Source: Deltaproteobacteria bacterium
Lineage (GTDB): Bacteria; Myxococcota; B64-G9
Direction: 5' to 3'
Length of the DNA: 7,727 nt
NCBI GenBank assembly: GCA_030591745.1
Contig: JAUVAM010000150.1
Span: forward strand, 1 to 7,727
In this document: positions 1-6,181 of the stretch, piece by piece
How the letters are laid out: the number at the start of each line of letters is the position of its first letter
How positions within the stretch are numbered: position 1 is the stretch's first letter
The notes under the pieces: generated by a model
Database searches by the model: none
Told to the model about the DNA's origin: nothing
The model's input: only the letters and a program-made list of their open reading frames with translations
Position numbers and translations under genes: made by a program

Positions 1-19
1 AAGAATCGGGTCTTTTTTT
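1..19 (+). terminator. Possible 3' end of an upstream Rho-independent terminator
   Basis: The window opens with CGGGTC followed by seven T's. This is what the descending stem arm and U-tract of a terminator would look like, but the ascending arm lies outside the window, so the hairpin cannot be confirmed. If real, it ends an upstream + strand gene and implies that the acyltransferase gene has its own promoter. Confidence 0.3.
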
Positions 20-25
20 GCTCGC

Positions 26-54
26 TTGACTCCGGATTTGGAACACGGGATGGT
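26..54 (+). promoter_or_regulatory. Weak candidate promoter for the lipid gene run
   Basis: TTGACT at 26-31 matches the sigma-70 -35 box at five of six positions. A 17-nt spacer is followed by GATGGT at 49-54, which matches the -10 box at only three of six. A start point near 61 would leave the GAGGGG ribosome binding site (71-76) inside the transcript. The weak -10 keeps confidence low. Confidence 0.25.
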
Positions 55-68
55 GGGCCATCCACTTA

Positions 69-1655
69 ATGAGGGGTTTCTGCGTGAAAGCGAAAGACAA
101 ACAGCGAGTCTTGGCCGAGGTGACCCAGCGGGTCTTGGATAATTGGAGCGAAGATCCAGAACAAGCCATCTTCGACACCATCTACCATGAGCGGCAGCGA
201 CTGGAGAAAGAGCGAAACCAAAAACTCCGTAAATCCTGGTCGGGGTTTTACGACGGCGTGGCCAAAGAAGCACTCAAAGCCGACACAGCCCGGCAACGAG
301 AATTGCTGCGCGCCATCATCCGGCGATTCGCCGACGAGGTGGTGGGCCACTTCGATCCCAAGGTCTATCAACTGGCCACTCGGGTACTGCCGCCGGCCCT
401 GAACTTGATGTTCAATGCCATGAGCCCCTTGAAGCTATTGCAAGCCCTGCCCAACGGCCTGACCCGCTTGGACAATCAGCTCATTGTGACCGGTGAGACC
501 GAAGTCCTGAAGAAAGTCGCAAAGCTCGGCACCACCGTACTGGTCCCCACCCATTCAAGCAACTTGGACAGCATCCTGGTGGGCTTTGGTCTGCATCGCC
601 TGGGTCTCCCCCCCTATGTTTACGGAGCCGGTCTCAATCTTTTCGCGAACAAGCTGATGGGTTTCTTCATGCACAACCTGGGCGCCTACAAAGTCGATCG
701 ACGCAAACGGGCGCCGGTTTACAAAAACGTCCTTAAAACCTATGCCGGCCACAGCATGGAAATGGGTTACCACAACCTCTTCTTCCCCGGGGGCACCCGC
801 TCACGCTCCGGTTCGGTGGAGCAAAAACTCAAGCTGGGCCTCTTGGGCATGGCCGGAAACGCCTACATCCACAATCTGCGGGCAAAAATCGAAAAACCCG
901 ATATTTTCGTGGTGCCCTGCACCATCAACTACCAGTTGGTATTAGAAGCCGAGACCCTCATCAGCGATCACCTCAAAGACGTGGGCAAAAGCCGCTACAT
1001 CATCGAAGACGACGAGTTCTCCCGGCCCAAGCGCATCTTGGACTTCGTCGACCGCATGTTCTCAATGCACTCCACCATCCACATGGTCATCTCCCGGCCC
1101 ATGGATGTCTTCGGCAATCCGGTGGACGACGAAGGCCGCTCAATCGACGCCCGTGGCCGGACGGTGGATCGTGAGCGTTACGTACAAAATGCAGCCGGCC
1201 TGCCCGACCTTGAACCCCAACGGGATCAGGAATACACGAAAGAACTGTCCTTGGCCGTGGCCCAAGCCTACAAGCGCGACACCATGTTCAAACCCATTCA
1301 TCTGGTCAGCCGGACGGTCTTTTCGCTCCTCAAAGAACTCAACCCGGACATGGATCTCTACCGTCTGTTGCGCACCGGCGGCGAGCATGATCATGTGCCC
1401 CTGACCCAGGTTTACCACCGCCTGGAGCGAAGCATAGACCAGATGGCTCGAGCAAAAAGCGCAGGACGACTCTGGCTGGATCCGGTCCTGGCCGCGGGCG
1501 ATCCGGTGGAGATTATGAGCCACGCATTAAAACACCTCTCCACTTACCATCACAACCCCGCCCTTATACGTCGCGGCGATAGGCTCTTTCACGAAGATCG
1601 CAACCTGCTGCTCTTCTACCAAAACCGCTTTGTCGGTCATGACGAAGCGGTCTGA
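69..1655 (+). CDS. plsB: PlsB-like glycerol-3-phosphate acyltransferase
   Basis: The protein has 528 residues from ATG-69, or 523 from GTG-84, which has the better ribosome binding site. It probably transfers an acyl chain to position 1 of sn-glycerol 3-phosphate, the first step of phospholipid synthesis, at the inner face of the cytoplasmic membrane. The four acyltransferase blocks are visible in order: HSSNLD (HX4D catalytic motif, residues 162-167), GAGLNL and a basic run ending VDRRKR (about 186-214), FPGGTRSRSG (239-248, the glycerol-phosphate-binding block) and VPCTINYQLVLE (282-293). The FPGGTRSR form and PlsB-style block IV point to the PlsB/GPAT group rather than PlsC. It is shorter than E. 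coli PlsB (about 800 residues), with roughly 150 residues before the core and 230 after it that I cannot assign to a domain. It lies 10 nt upstream of gpsA, whose product is its likely substrate. The gene symbol is by family; activity on 1-acyl-glycerol-phosphate is not excluded. Confidence 0.85.
   Translation: MRGFCVKAKDKQRVLAEVTQRVLDNWSEDPEQAIFDTIYHERQRLEKERNQKLRKSWSGFYDGVAKEALKADTARQRELLRAIIRRFADEVVGHFDPKVYQLATRVLPPALNLMFNAMSPLKLLQALPNGLTRLDNQLIVTGETEVLKKVAKLGTTVLVPTHSSNLDSILVGFGLHRLGLPPYVYGAGLNLFANKLMGFFMHNLGAYKVDRRKRAPVYKNVLKTYAGHSMEMGYHNLFFPGGTRSRSGSVEQKLKLGLLGMAGNAYIHNLRAKIEKPDIFVVPCTINYQLVLEAETLISDHLKDVGKSRYIIEDDEFSRPKRILDFVDRMFSMHSTIHMVISRPMDVFGNPVDDEGRSIDARGRTVDRERYVQNAAGLPDLEPQRDQEYTKELSLAVAQAYKRDTMFKPIHLVSRTVFSLLKELNPDMDLYRLLRTGGEHDHVPLTQVYHRLERSIDQMARAKSAGRLWLDPVLAAGDPVEIMSHALKHLSTYHHNPALIRRGDRLFHEDRNLLLFYQNRFVGHDEAV
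71..76 (+). promoter_or_regulatory. Ribosome binding site favouring GTG-84 as the acyltransferase start
   Basis: GAGGGG sits 7 nt before the in-frame GTG at 84, the same spacing seen at several other genes in this window. It lies inside the coding sequence if the ATG at 69 is used. The only purine-rich stretch before ATG-69 is GGTGGG at 52-57, about 11 nt away and a weaker match. The sequence therefore favours GTG-84, which removes five residues. Confidence 0.5.
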
Positions 1656-1665
1656 GGAACCCATC

Positions 1666-2691
1666 ATGCCAGCGATGGAAAAACTGGAAATTCTGGTCAT
1701 CGGCGGAGGCAGCTTCGGCACGGCGCTTGCCACCATCTTGGCCAACAACAAACGCCGAGTCGCCATGTGGGTGCGCCGCCAGGAGCAAGCCGACGAGATC
1801 AACCAACAGCACAGCAACGAGCGCTATCTGCCTAAGCACAAGCTGCCCGAGAGCCTGCGCGCCATCACCGATCTACCCCAGGGCGTCCGGAGTACCCCCA
1901 TCGTTCTCATGAGTGTGCCCTCCAAATCTTTCCGCCAAGTGGCAAGGCAGGTTGGCGACCATTTGACCGGCGAACAGATCATTGTGCACACCACCAAAGG
2001 CATCGAAGTAGACAGTTTCAAACGCATGAGCCAAGTGCTCAAGGAAGAAACCTGCGCGCTGAAAATCGGCGTTTTGAGCGGGCCGAACCTGGCCCGAGAA
2101 TTGATGGCCGGACATCCGGCCGGTGCCCTGGTGGCCTCCCGCTACGCTCAGGTCTCTCATGCCGCCCAGGAACTCTTTATGGGCAGCCGACTTCGGGTCT
2201 ACACCGGCCGGGATGTGGTGGGCACCGAGTTCGGTGGCGCCTTCAAAAACATCATCGCCCTGGCCGCCGGCGTGGCCAACGGCCTGGGTTTCGGCGACAA
2301 CACCAAGGCCCTGCTTATCACGCGAGGACTCTCCGAGATGGCCCGTTTCGGCGTGGCGGTCGGCGCGGACGTCTTCACCTTCGGCGGCCTGGCCGGCATC
2401 GGCGATCTCATGGCCACTTGCGCTTCGCCCTTAAGCCGCAACCATCAGGTGGGCTCTCGCCTGGCCTCAGGAGAAAGCCTGGATGACATCATTCAGAGCA
2501 TGAACCAAGTTTCCGAGGGTGTACCCACCACCAAGGCGGTTTGGCTGCGGGCCCAAACTCTGGGCCTGGATCTACCCATCGTCAAAGCAGTCTATGGCAT
2601 GCTTTATGAAGAGGTGTCACCCAAAGCCGCGGTGGCTCAACTCATGGAGCTGGGGCTGTCTTCCGAGCTGGCGGCCCTGCGTTACCAATAG
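1666..2691 (+). CDS. gpsA: NAD(P)H-dependent glycerol-3-phosphate dehydrogenase
   Basis: GpsA reduces dihydroxyacetone phosphate to sn-glycerol 3-phosphate in the cytoplasm, supplying the glycerol backbone for phospholipids. The protein has 341 residues, normal for the family. The Rossmann nucleotide-binding motif GGGSFGTA is at residues 13-20. The C-terminal catalytic domain carries GGAFKNIIALAAG, with the conserved lysine near 194, then the GDNTKALLITRG segment and GLAGIGDLMATC followed by the substrate-binding SRN near 257-259. The reading frame is open back to 1630, which would overlap the acyltransferase. ATG-1666 is preferred because GAGGAA at 1654-1659 lies 6 nt before it and the nucleotide motif then sits at the usual distance from the N terminus. 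The ribosome binding site overlaps the stop codon of the preceding gene (TGA 1653-1655), which suggests translational coupling. No oddities are visible and the assignment is firm. Confidence 0.96.
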   Translation: MPAMEKLEILVIGGGSFGTALATILANNKRRVAMWVRRQEQADEINQQHSNERYLPKHKLPESLRAITDLPQGVRSTPIVLMSVPSKSFRQVARQVGDHLTGEQIIVHTTKGIEVDSFKRMSQVLKEETCALKIGVLSGPNLARELMAGHPAGALVASRYAQVSHAAQELFMGSRLRVYTGRDVVGTEFGGAFKNIIALAAGVANGLGFGDNTKALLITRGLSEMARFGVAVGADVFTFGGLAGIGDLMATCASPLSRNHQVGSRLASGESLDDIIQSMNQVSEGVPTTKAVWLRAQTLGLDLPIVKAVYGMLYEEVSPKAAVAQLMELGLSSELAALRYQ

Positions 2692-2703
2692 GGATCCACG
2701 GTC

Positions 2704-3609
2704 ATGAAAACAAAAAAGTACCCTCTGAGCATCGAAGACCAACGAGAGATCGCCCCCGATTACACAGGTCCGGTCTTCGTCTGGGACATCGACAAAACCT
2801 ATCTATCCACCCGATTCTCTTCCCTGGGTGGCCTGGGCCGTATCCCCATTGAGTTCGCCGTGGACAAACAGGCCATCCCGGGGATGCCCTCGGTGTTGAG
2901 AGGCCTGCGCCGTGGCCCTGGTGCTGAATTCGCCTGTTCGCCTTTGTACTTCATCTCCGCAAGTCCGCCGCAGCTTCGCAAAGTCGTCACCAAAAAAATG
3001 TTATTGGACGGGGTGGAGTGGGACGGCATCATTTTCAAGGACTGGTTGGGCACCTTGATGCAGCTTCGGCCCGGACGATTAAAAGATCAGTTGGGCTTCA
3101 AGCTTTCGGCCCTGCTGACCGGCCGCCAAAGTCGGCCCCTCGCCACCGAGTATCTCTTCGGCGACGACGTGGAAAAAGATGCCGAGGCCTTCGCCCTGTA
3201 TGCAGAGGTCATGGCCGGGGAATTGGGCGCGGGCGAATTGGAGCAACGACTGGTGCAAGCCGGTGTTCCCACCGACGACCGCAAGGGCATTCAGAATCTC
3301 ATCTCGGCGCTGCCGACCAATCGCGGCCAGGTGGGTCGCATCTATATCCACCTGGAGACAAATCACGATCCGCAAGACTTCGCCGAGCTGGGTCCACGGG
3401 TGGTGCCCGTCAAGGGTGCCTGTCAAATGGCTTTGGCTTTGTACGCCGAGGAACTTTTGGGTGCTTCAGCCGTCAGCTCGGCCTGCCGGGCGGTCAAGCA
3501 GAAAAAGGGTTATCGCTACGGCAATGTGGATGAGATGTTGGCCGACGCCAAAAAACGCGGCCTCATTAACGATGAGAAGATATCCGAATTGGAGCTACCC
3601 GGCGATTAG
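2704..3609 (+). CDS. HAD-fold protein resembling the App1 phosphatidate phosphatase catalytic domain
   Basis: This 301-residue protein has no signal peptide or membrane segment. It shows the HAD phosphohydrolase motifs in order: DIDKT (28-32, nucleophile and acid/base aspartates), FISASP (83-88, motif II serine/threonine region), a lysine in RLKDQLGFK (about 127) and FGDDVEKDAEAF (152-163, acidic motif IV). The spacing and the forms SASPPQL and GDDxEKDAE resemble the conserved domain of yeast App1, a Mg-dependent phosphatidate phosphatase, here without App1's N-terminal region. About 130 residues after the core, mostly helical in appearance, are unassigned. It starts 12 nt after gpsA with AGGGA (2690-2694) 9 nt upstream, so it is very likely in the same transcript. 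That context supports a role on a lipid or glycerol phosphate, but the substrate is inferred. Its TAG stop overlaps the stop codon of the convergent deaminase gene. Confidence 0.75.
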   Translation: MKTKKYPLSIEDQREIAPDYTGPVFVWDIDKTYLSTRFSSLGGLGRIPIEFAVDKQAIPGMPSVLRGLRRGPGAEFACSPLYFISASPPQLRKVVTKKMLLDGVEWDGIIFKDWLGTLMQLRPGRLKDQLGFKLSALLTGRQSRPLATEYLFGDDVEKDAEAFALYAEVMAGELGAGELEQRLVQAGVPTDDRKGIQNLISALPTNRGQVGRIYIHLETNHDPQDFAELGPRVVPVKGACQMALALYAEELLGASAVSSACRAVKQKKGYRYGNVDEMLADAKKRGLINDEKISELELPGD

Positions 3610-4877
3610 TCTTCCTCCATCACCAGGGCGGCTCTTTCCGGCACCGCATCGACACCCTGGGCCTTGAAGTGCTCCGCCTCGATTTTTTCAGAATACTCCA
3701 TACAACGCCTCACGTACTTGCGCTTCTCTGAGTATGCCCCTGGGTAAAACGAGCGCTTGAAACCGTATACCAAAAGATTTTTCAAATAGCGCCTGTCCAA
3801 ACCGAAGCCGCTGATCGCCTTGTGCAGCTCGTCGGTCACCGTCGTGTTGGATACGGTTCGGTTGTCCGTGCAGATACAGATGGACAATCGCTGGCGCATC
3901 ATTTCGGCGAAGGGGTGCTTGGCGATGTCCCTGTAGGCCGGATTGGTTTGTTGGTTGGAGGTCAGGCAGACCTCCAGGGTAATGCGTCGGTCGGCGATGA
4001 AACGGGCCAAATCCGCCACATAGTCAGCGGGGTCTTTAATCTCAGGGTCCTGGATCGCCGCTGGATTCAAAAGGGACGTGCCGTGACCAATTCGCTCGGC
4101 GTGCAGTTCGGTGATGGCCTGGTAGATGCTCTCGGGCCCGTAAGCCTCACCGGCGTGCACGGTTTTTCGCAAGAAATGCCGCTGCGCCAGTAAATAGGCA
4201 TCGCGGTGGTGAATGGGCGGATAGCCTTTCTCCGGGCCGGCCAAGTCCACGGCAACAACCGACAAGCCTGCGTCGTCCCGGGCCTTAACTGCCGCCTGCA
4301 CGAGCTCCAGCGTAGCCAAACCCGTAACCCAATCCAAATCCGTATACTGATGGGCGGCCAAGAAAGTCTTATAAAAAGCAGAGCTGTGTTCATTAAAAAA
4401 GCGCATGGCGCATACGATGATGCCGTACTCGAAGGGTGGTTCATCTCCGCCCGCCACCTCGGCCCGTGCGTTAAACTCTTTCTTGGCCCGCTCCAGTCCA
4501 TCATGGACCGCCTTGATCACGGCGATGGTGTCGAAGTCCCCGTGGGCGTGGAGCTGGGGCGCAAAGCGCACCTCGATGTATCGCACGCCCTCGTTCTGGT
4601 TGTCCTGAGCCAATTCATAAGCCACGCGGGCCAATTGTTCCGGGGTCTGCATGACCGGCACGGTGCAAGCGAAGCCTCTGAGGTATTCTTCCAGATTGGC
4701 ATACTGATCCTTGAAGACCAGCTCCCGCAGGCCTTCTTCCGTTTCGGAAGGCAACTTGAAGCCGGAAGACCGAGCCAACTCGATGAGGGTGGGAATGCGG
4801 ATGGAGCCATCCAAATGCAGGTGCAGATCGCTTTTGGGTAACTTGCGGAGGAATTCTTTTGTGATGTGCATTTTCAT
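3606..4877 (-). CDS. add: Adenosine deaminase family protein (TDNR subtype)
   Basis: The likely reaction is hydrolytic deamination of adenosine or deoxyadenosine to inosine or deoxyinosine, in cytoplasmic purine salvage. Zinc ligands and catalytic residues of the amidohydrolase fold are present. Numbered from the upstream GTG at 4883, they are DLHLHLDGS (His21, His23), HAGEAYGP (His243, catalytic Glu246), ERIGHGTSLL (catalytic His267), EVCLTSNQQT (304-313) and CTDNRTVSNTT (Asp340 as last zinc ligand). Classical enzymes read TDDP where this reads TDNR, a form I recall from actinobacterial and other bacterial deaminases. The protein is long (about 423 residues against roughly 340), with extra segments near 140-185 and 277-292 and at the C terminus. 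Possible starts are GTG-4883, ATG-4877 and ATG-4871; none has a good ribosome binding site. ATG-4877 is chosen as fitting the candidate promoter. A related aminohydrolase specificity, such as modified adenosine, is possible. Confidence 0.85.
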   Translation of the reverse strand: MKMHITKEFLRKLPKSDLHLHLDGSIRIPTLIELARSSGFKLPSETEEGLRELVFKDQYANLEEYLRGFACTVPVMQTPEQLARVAYELAQDNQNEGVRYIEVRFAPQLHAHGDFDTIAVIKAVHDGLERAKKEFNARAEVAGGDEPPFEYGIIVCAMRFFNEHSSAFYKTFLAAHQYTDLDWVTGLATLELVQAAVKARDDAGLSVVAVDLAGPEKGYPPIHHRDAYLLAQRHFLRKTVHAGEAYGPESIYQAITELHAERIGHGTSLLNPAAIQDPEIKDPADYVADLARFIADRRITLEVCLTSNQQTNPAYRDIAKHPFAEMMRQRLSICICTDNRTVSNTTVTDELHKAISGFGLDRRYLKNLLVYGFKRSFYPGAYSEKRKYVRRCMEYSEKIEAEHFKAQGVDAVPERAALVMEED

Positions 4878-4886
4878 AAGCACATG

Positions 4887-4914
4887 TTAATACGGCTTAA
4901 GCCGCTTTGTGCAA
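4887..4914 (-). promoter_or_regulatory. Candidate promoter of the adenosine deaminase gene
   Basis: Read on the - strand, TTGCAC (4914-4909) and TATTAA (4892-4887) are separated by 16 nt. The -35 match is three of six and the -10 match four of six. Initiation would fall near 4880, within a few bases of ATG-4877, giving a leaderless or nearly leaderless message. That fits the absence of a Shine-Dalgarno site here. A local promoter is also expected because a terminator lies directly upstream. Confidence 0.35.
4893..4904. promoter_or_regulatory. Perfect 12-bp palindrome, candidate operator
   Basis: CGGCTTAAGCCG is a perfect palindrome. It occupies 12 of the 16 spacer bases between the candidate -35 and -10 boxes of the deaminase gene and directly abuts the -10. 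This is a typical place for a repressor, or for a MerR-like spacer-binding activator. No U-tract follows on either strand, so it is not a terminator. No regulator gene is visible in the window. Confidence 0.35.
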
Positions 4915-4928
4915 GATTTTGACACCAT

Positions 4929-4959
4929 AAAAAACCGGCCCCGAGGAATTCGGGGCCGG
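4929..4959 (-). terminator. Rho-independent terminator of the carbamoyltransferase gene
   Basis: A perfect 9-bp G+C-rich stem pairs 4935-4943 (CCGGCCCCG) with 4951-4959 (CGGGGCCGG) around a 7-nt loop. On the - strand the stem is followed at once by six U's (A's at 4934-4929). It lies about 30 nt past the stop codon of the carbamoyltransferase. There is no T-tract on the + strand side, so it works in one direction only and separates this gene from the downstream deaminase. Confidence 0.93.
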
Positions 4960-4988
4960 CGACAGTTCTGCTTGAGTACAAAAAATGC

Positions 4989-6032
4989 TTATTTCATGAT
5001 CAATGACATGACTGCTTTTTGGGCGTGCAGGCGGTTTTCCGCCTCGTCGAAGGCCGCCGACTGGGGTCCGTCGAGGACCTCGTCGGTCACTTCGAAACCA
5101 CGGTCCGCGGGCAGGCAGTGCATGTAGATGGCCTGCTTGTCAGCCATTTCCATGTGCGCCTTGTCGCAGATCCAGTCCTTGTGCCCATCGAAAATTTCCT
5201 GGGTCTTTTTGGGATCTTCCGAGCCCACGGGCGCCTTGAAAAGAGGCGTGGCGCACCAGGCCTTGGGGTAGACCACGTGGGCACCCTTCAGGCCGTCTTC
5301 AAAGTCGTTGGTGACGCGGAATGACCCGCCGGCGTCGCCGGACATTTGCTCGCAGGCACCCAAAACCTCAGGATCCAGATCCATGCCCTTGGGGTGAGCC
5401 AAGGTCACTTCCATGCCCATCTTGGCCGCCGCGATGATGGCGCTCTGGGGCACGGCGCGAGGCTTATGTACGCTGGGCGAGTATGCCCAGGACATGGTGA
5501 ACTTGGTGCCCTTGAAGGTGCCCATCTTCTCCTTGACCGTCATCAGATCGGCCATGGCCTGGCAAGGGTGGTACTTGTCGCATTCCATGTTGATGACAGG
5601 AATGTGGGACCACTTGGCGAAGTCCTTGATGATCTCATGGGCCTCACCGTATTCCCAGTCAACCGGATCGCCGTAGCAACGAATCGCGATGGCCTCGCCC
5701 ATGTGGGCCAGGGTGCGGGAGACGTCGGAAATACGCTCGGTGGAGTAGGCCACTTCGTGACCCTCCCTGGCAGGCTTGTAAATCTTCGAAGGATCCAAGA
5801 AGTGAGCATGGCCGCCCATCTGGGTCATGCCTGCTTCAAAGCTATTCCTGGTGCGAAGGCTCTGGTTGTAAAAAATCATAAAAAGCGTCTTGTCTTCCAG
5901 CAAGTGATGCTTTTCACCCAGGGCGCGCTTGCGCTTCAGTTCAAAGGCCACGTCCAAAATGGTCTCGACCTCTTCCTTGGTGTAGTCCAACAGGGTCAGA
6001 TAATCTCGTCCTCGGAAAGTTTCCGTCTTCAT
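4989..6032 (-). CDS. Knotted-type carbamoyltransferase (ornithine/N-acetylornithine carbamoyltransferase and YgeW family)
   Basis: This 347-residue aspartate/ornithine carbamoyltransferase-fold enzyme would move a carbamoyl group between carbamoyl phosphate and an amino substrate in the cytoplasm. Carbamoyl-phosphate motifs are SLRTR (58-62), HPCQ (155-158) and HCLP (305-308). The SMG loop of classical ornithine enzymes is absent; YPKAW (255-259) stands where N-acetylornithine enzymes have YAKSW and YgeW has YPKSW. YSPSVHKP (184-191) is YgeW-like, while the end DEAENRLHAQKA (329-340) is like N-acetylornithine carbamoyltransferase. These features place it in the trefoil-knotted subgroup, but the substrate cannot be read off. 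The frame is open back to 6104, but ATG-6032 is chosen because AAGGAG (6045-6040) lies 7 nt before it. A strong terminator follows. The transporter gene lies 149 nt upstream on the same strand. An arginine-pathway role is the default reading; a catabolic or purine-linked role is the alternative. Confidence 0.85.
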   Translation of the reverse strand: MKTETFRGRDYLTLLDYTKEEVETILDVAFELKRKRALGEKHHLLEDKTLFMIFYNQSLRTRNSFEAGMTQMGGHAHFLDPSKIYKPAREGHEVAYSTERISDVSRTLAHMGEAIAIRCYGDPVDWEYGEAHEIIKDFAKWSHIPVINMECDKYHPCQAMADLMTVKEKMGTFKGTKFTMSWAYSPSVHKPRAVPQSAIIAAAKMGMEVTLAHPKGMDLDPEVLGACEQMSGDAGGSFRVTNDFEDGLKGAHVVYPKAWCATPLFKAPVGSEDPKKTQEIFDGHKDWICDKAHMEMADKQAIYMHCLPADRGFEVTDEVLDGPQSAAFDEAENRLHAQKAVMSLIMK

Positions 6033-6070
6033 CGTCCGGCTCCTTGTTTGTGGTAGGGCGGCCATAAAAC

Positions 6071-6085
6071 CGCATGTTTCATGCG
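6071..6085. repeat. Inverted repeat CGCATG-TTT-CATGCG
   Basis: Perfect 6-bp arms surround a 3-nt centre, about 39 nt upstream of the carbamoyltransferase start. On the - strand it is followed by GTTTTA, so it could be a weak terminator for the transporter message. It could equally be an operator. The stem is too short and the T-run too brief to call it a terminator. Confidence 0.35.
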
Positions 6086-6099
6086 CTTGACGGGTCCAT

Positions 6100-6112
6100 G
6101 GCATGGGATGCC
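6100..6112. repeat. Inverted repeat GGCAT-GGG-ATGCC
   Basis: Perfect 5-bp arms surround a 3-nt centre. It shares the GCAT...ATGC core with the repeat at 6071-6085, whose centre lies about 28 bp away. Both sit in the 149-nt gap before the carbamoyltransferase. The pair may be binding sites for one regulator; function is inferred only. Confidence 0.25.
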
Positions 6113-6181
6113 CGGGCGAACCGCCAGCGACAGTCGGATAGAACTACGCTTCCAGCCAGCTGATGTCAATATTCTTTTGGC

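Noticed and set aside
608..614. Run of seven C's in the acyltransferase, and a run of seven G's at 6884-6890 in the transporter, as phase-variable tracts
   Set aside because: Both frames are intact and the runs are short; they encode normal proline-rich or loop residues and no alternative frame product is apparent.
1630..1665. Longer GpsA start overlapping the acyltransferase gene
   Set aside because: ATG-1666 has GAGGAA 6 nt upstream and puts the nucleotide-binding motif at the normal distance from the N terminus; the longer form has neither.
5346..6056. 236-codon + strand ORF opposite the carbamoyltransferase, and similar long antisense frames elsewhere
   Set aside because: They mirror codon use of well-supported genes on the other strand and show no recognisable domains or ribosome binding sites.
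6033..6104. N-terminal extension of the carbamoyltransferase by 24 residues
   Set aside because: The extension does not resemble the family and ATG-6032 has a perfect AAGGAG at 7 nt; the inverted repeats also lie in this stretch.
6141..6169. Promoter on the - strand with a perfect TTGACA (6169-6164) before the carbamoyltransferase
   Set aside because: No acceptable -10 lies 16-18 nt downstream (TAGTTC matches two of six), so only the -35 box can be supported.
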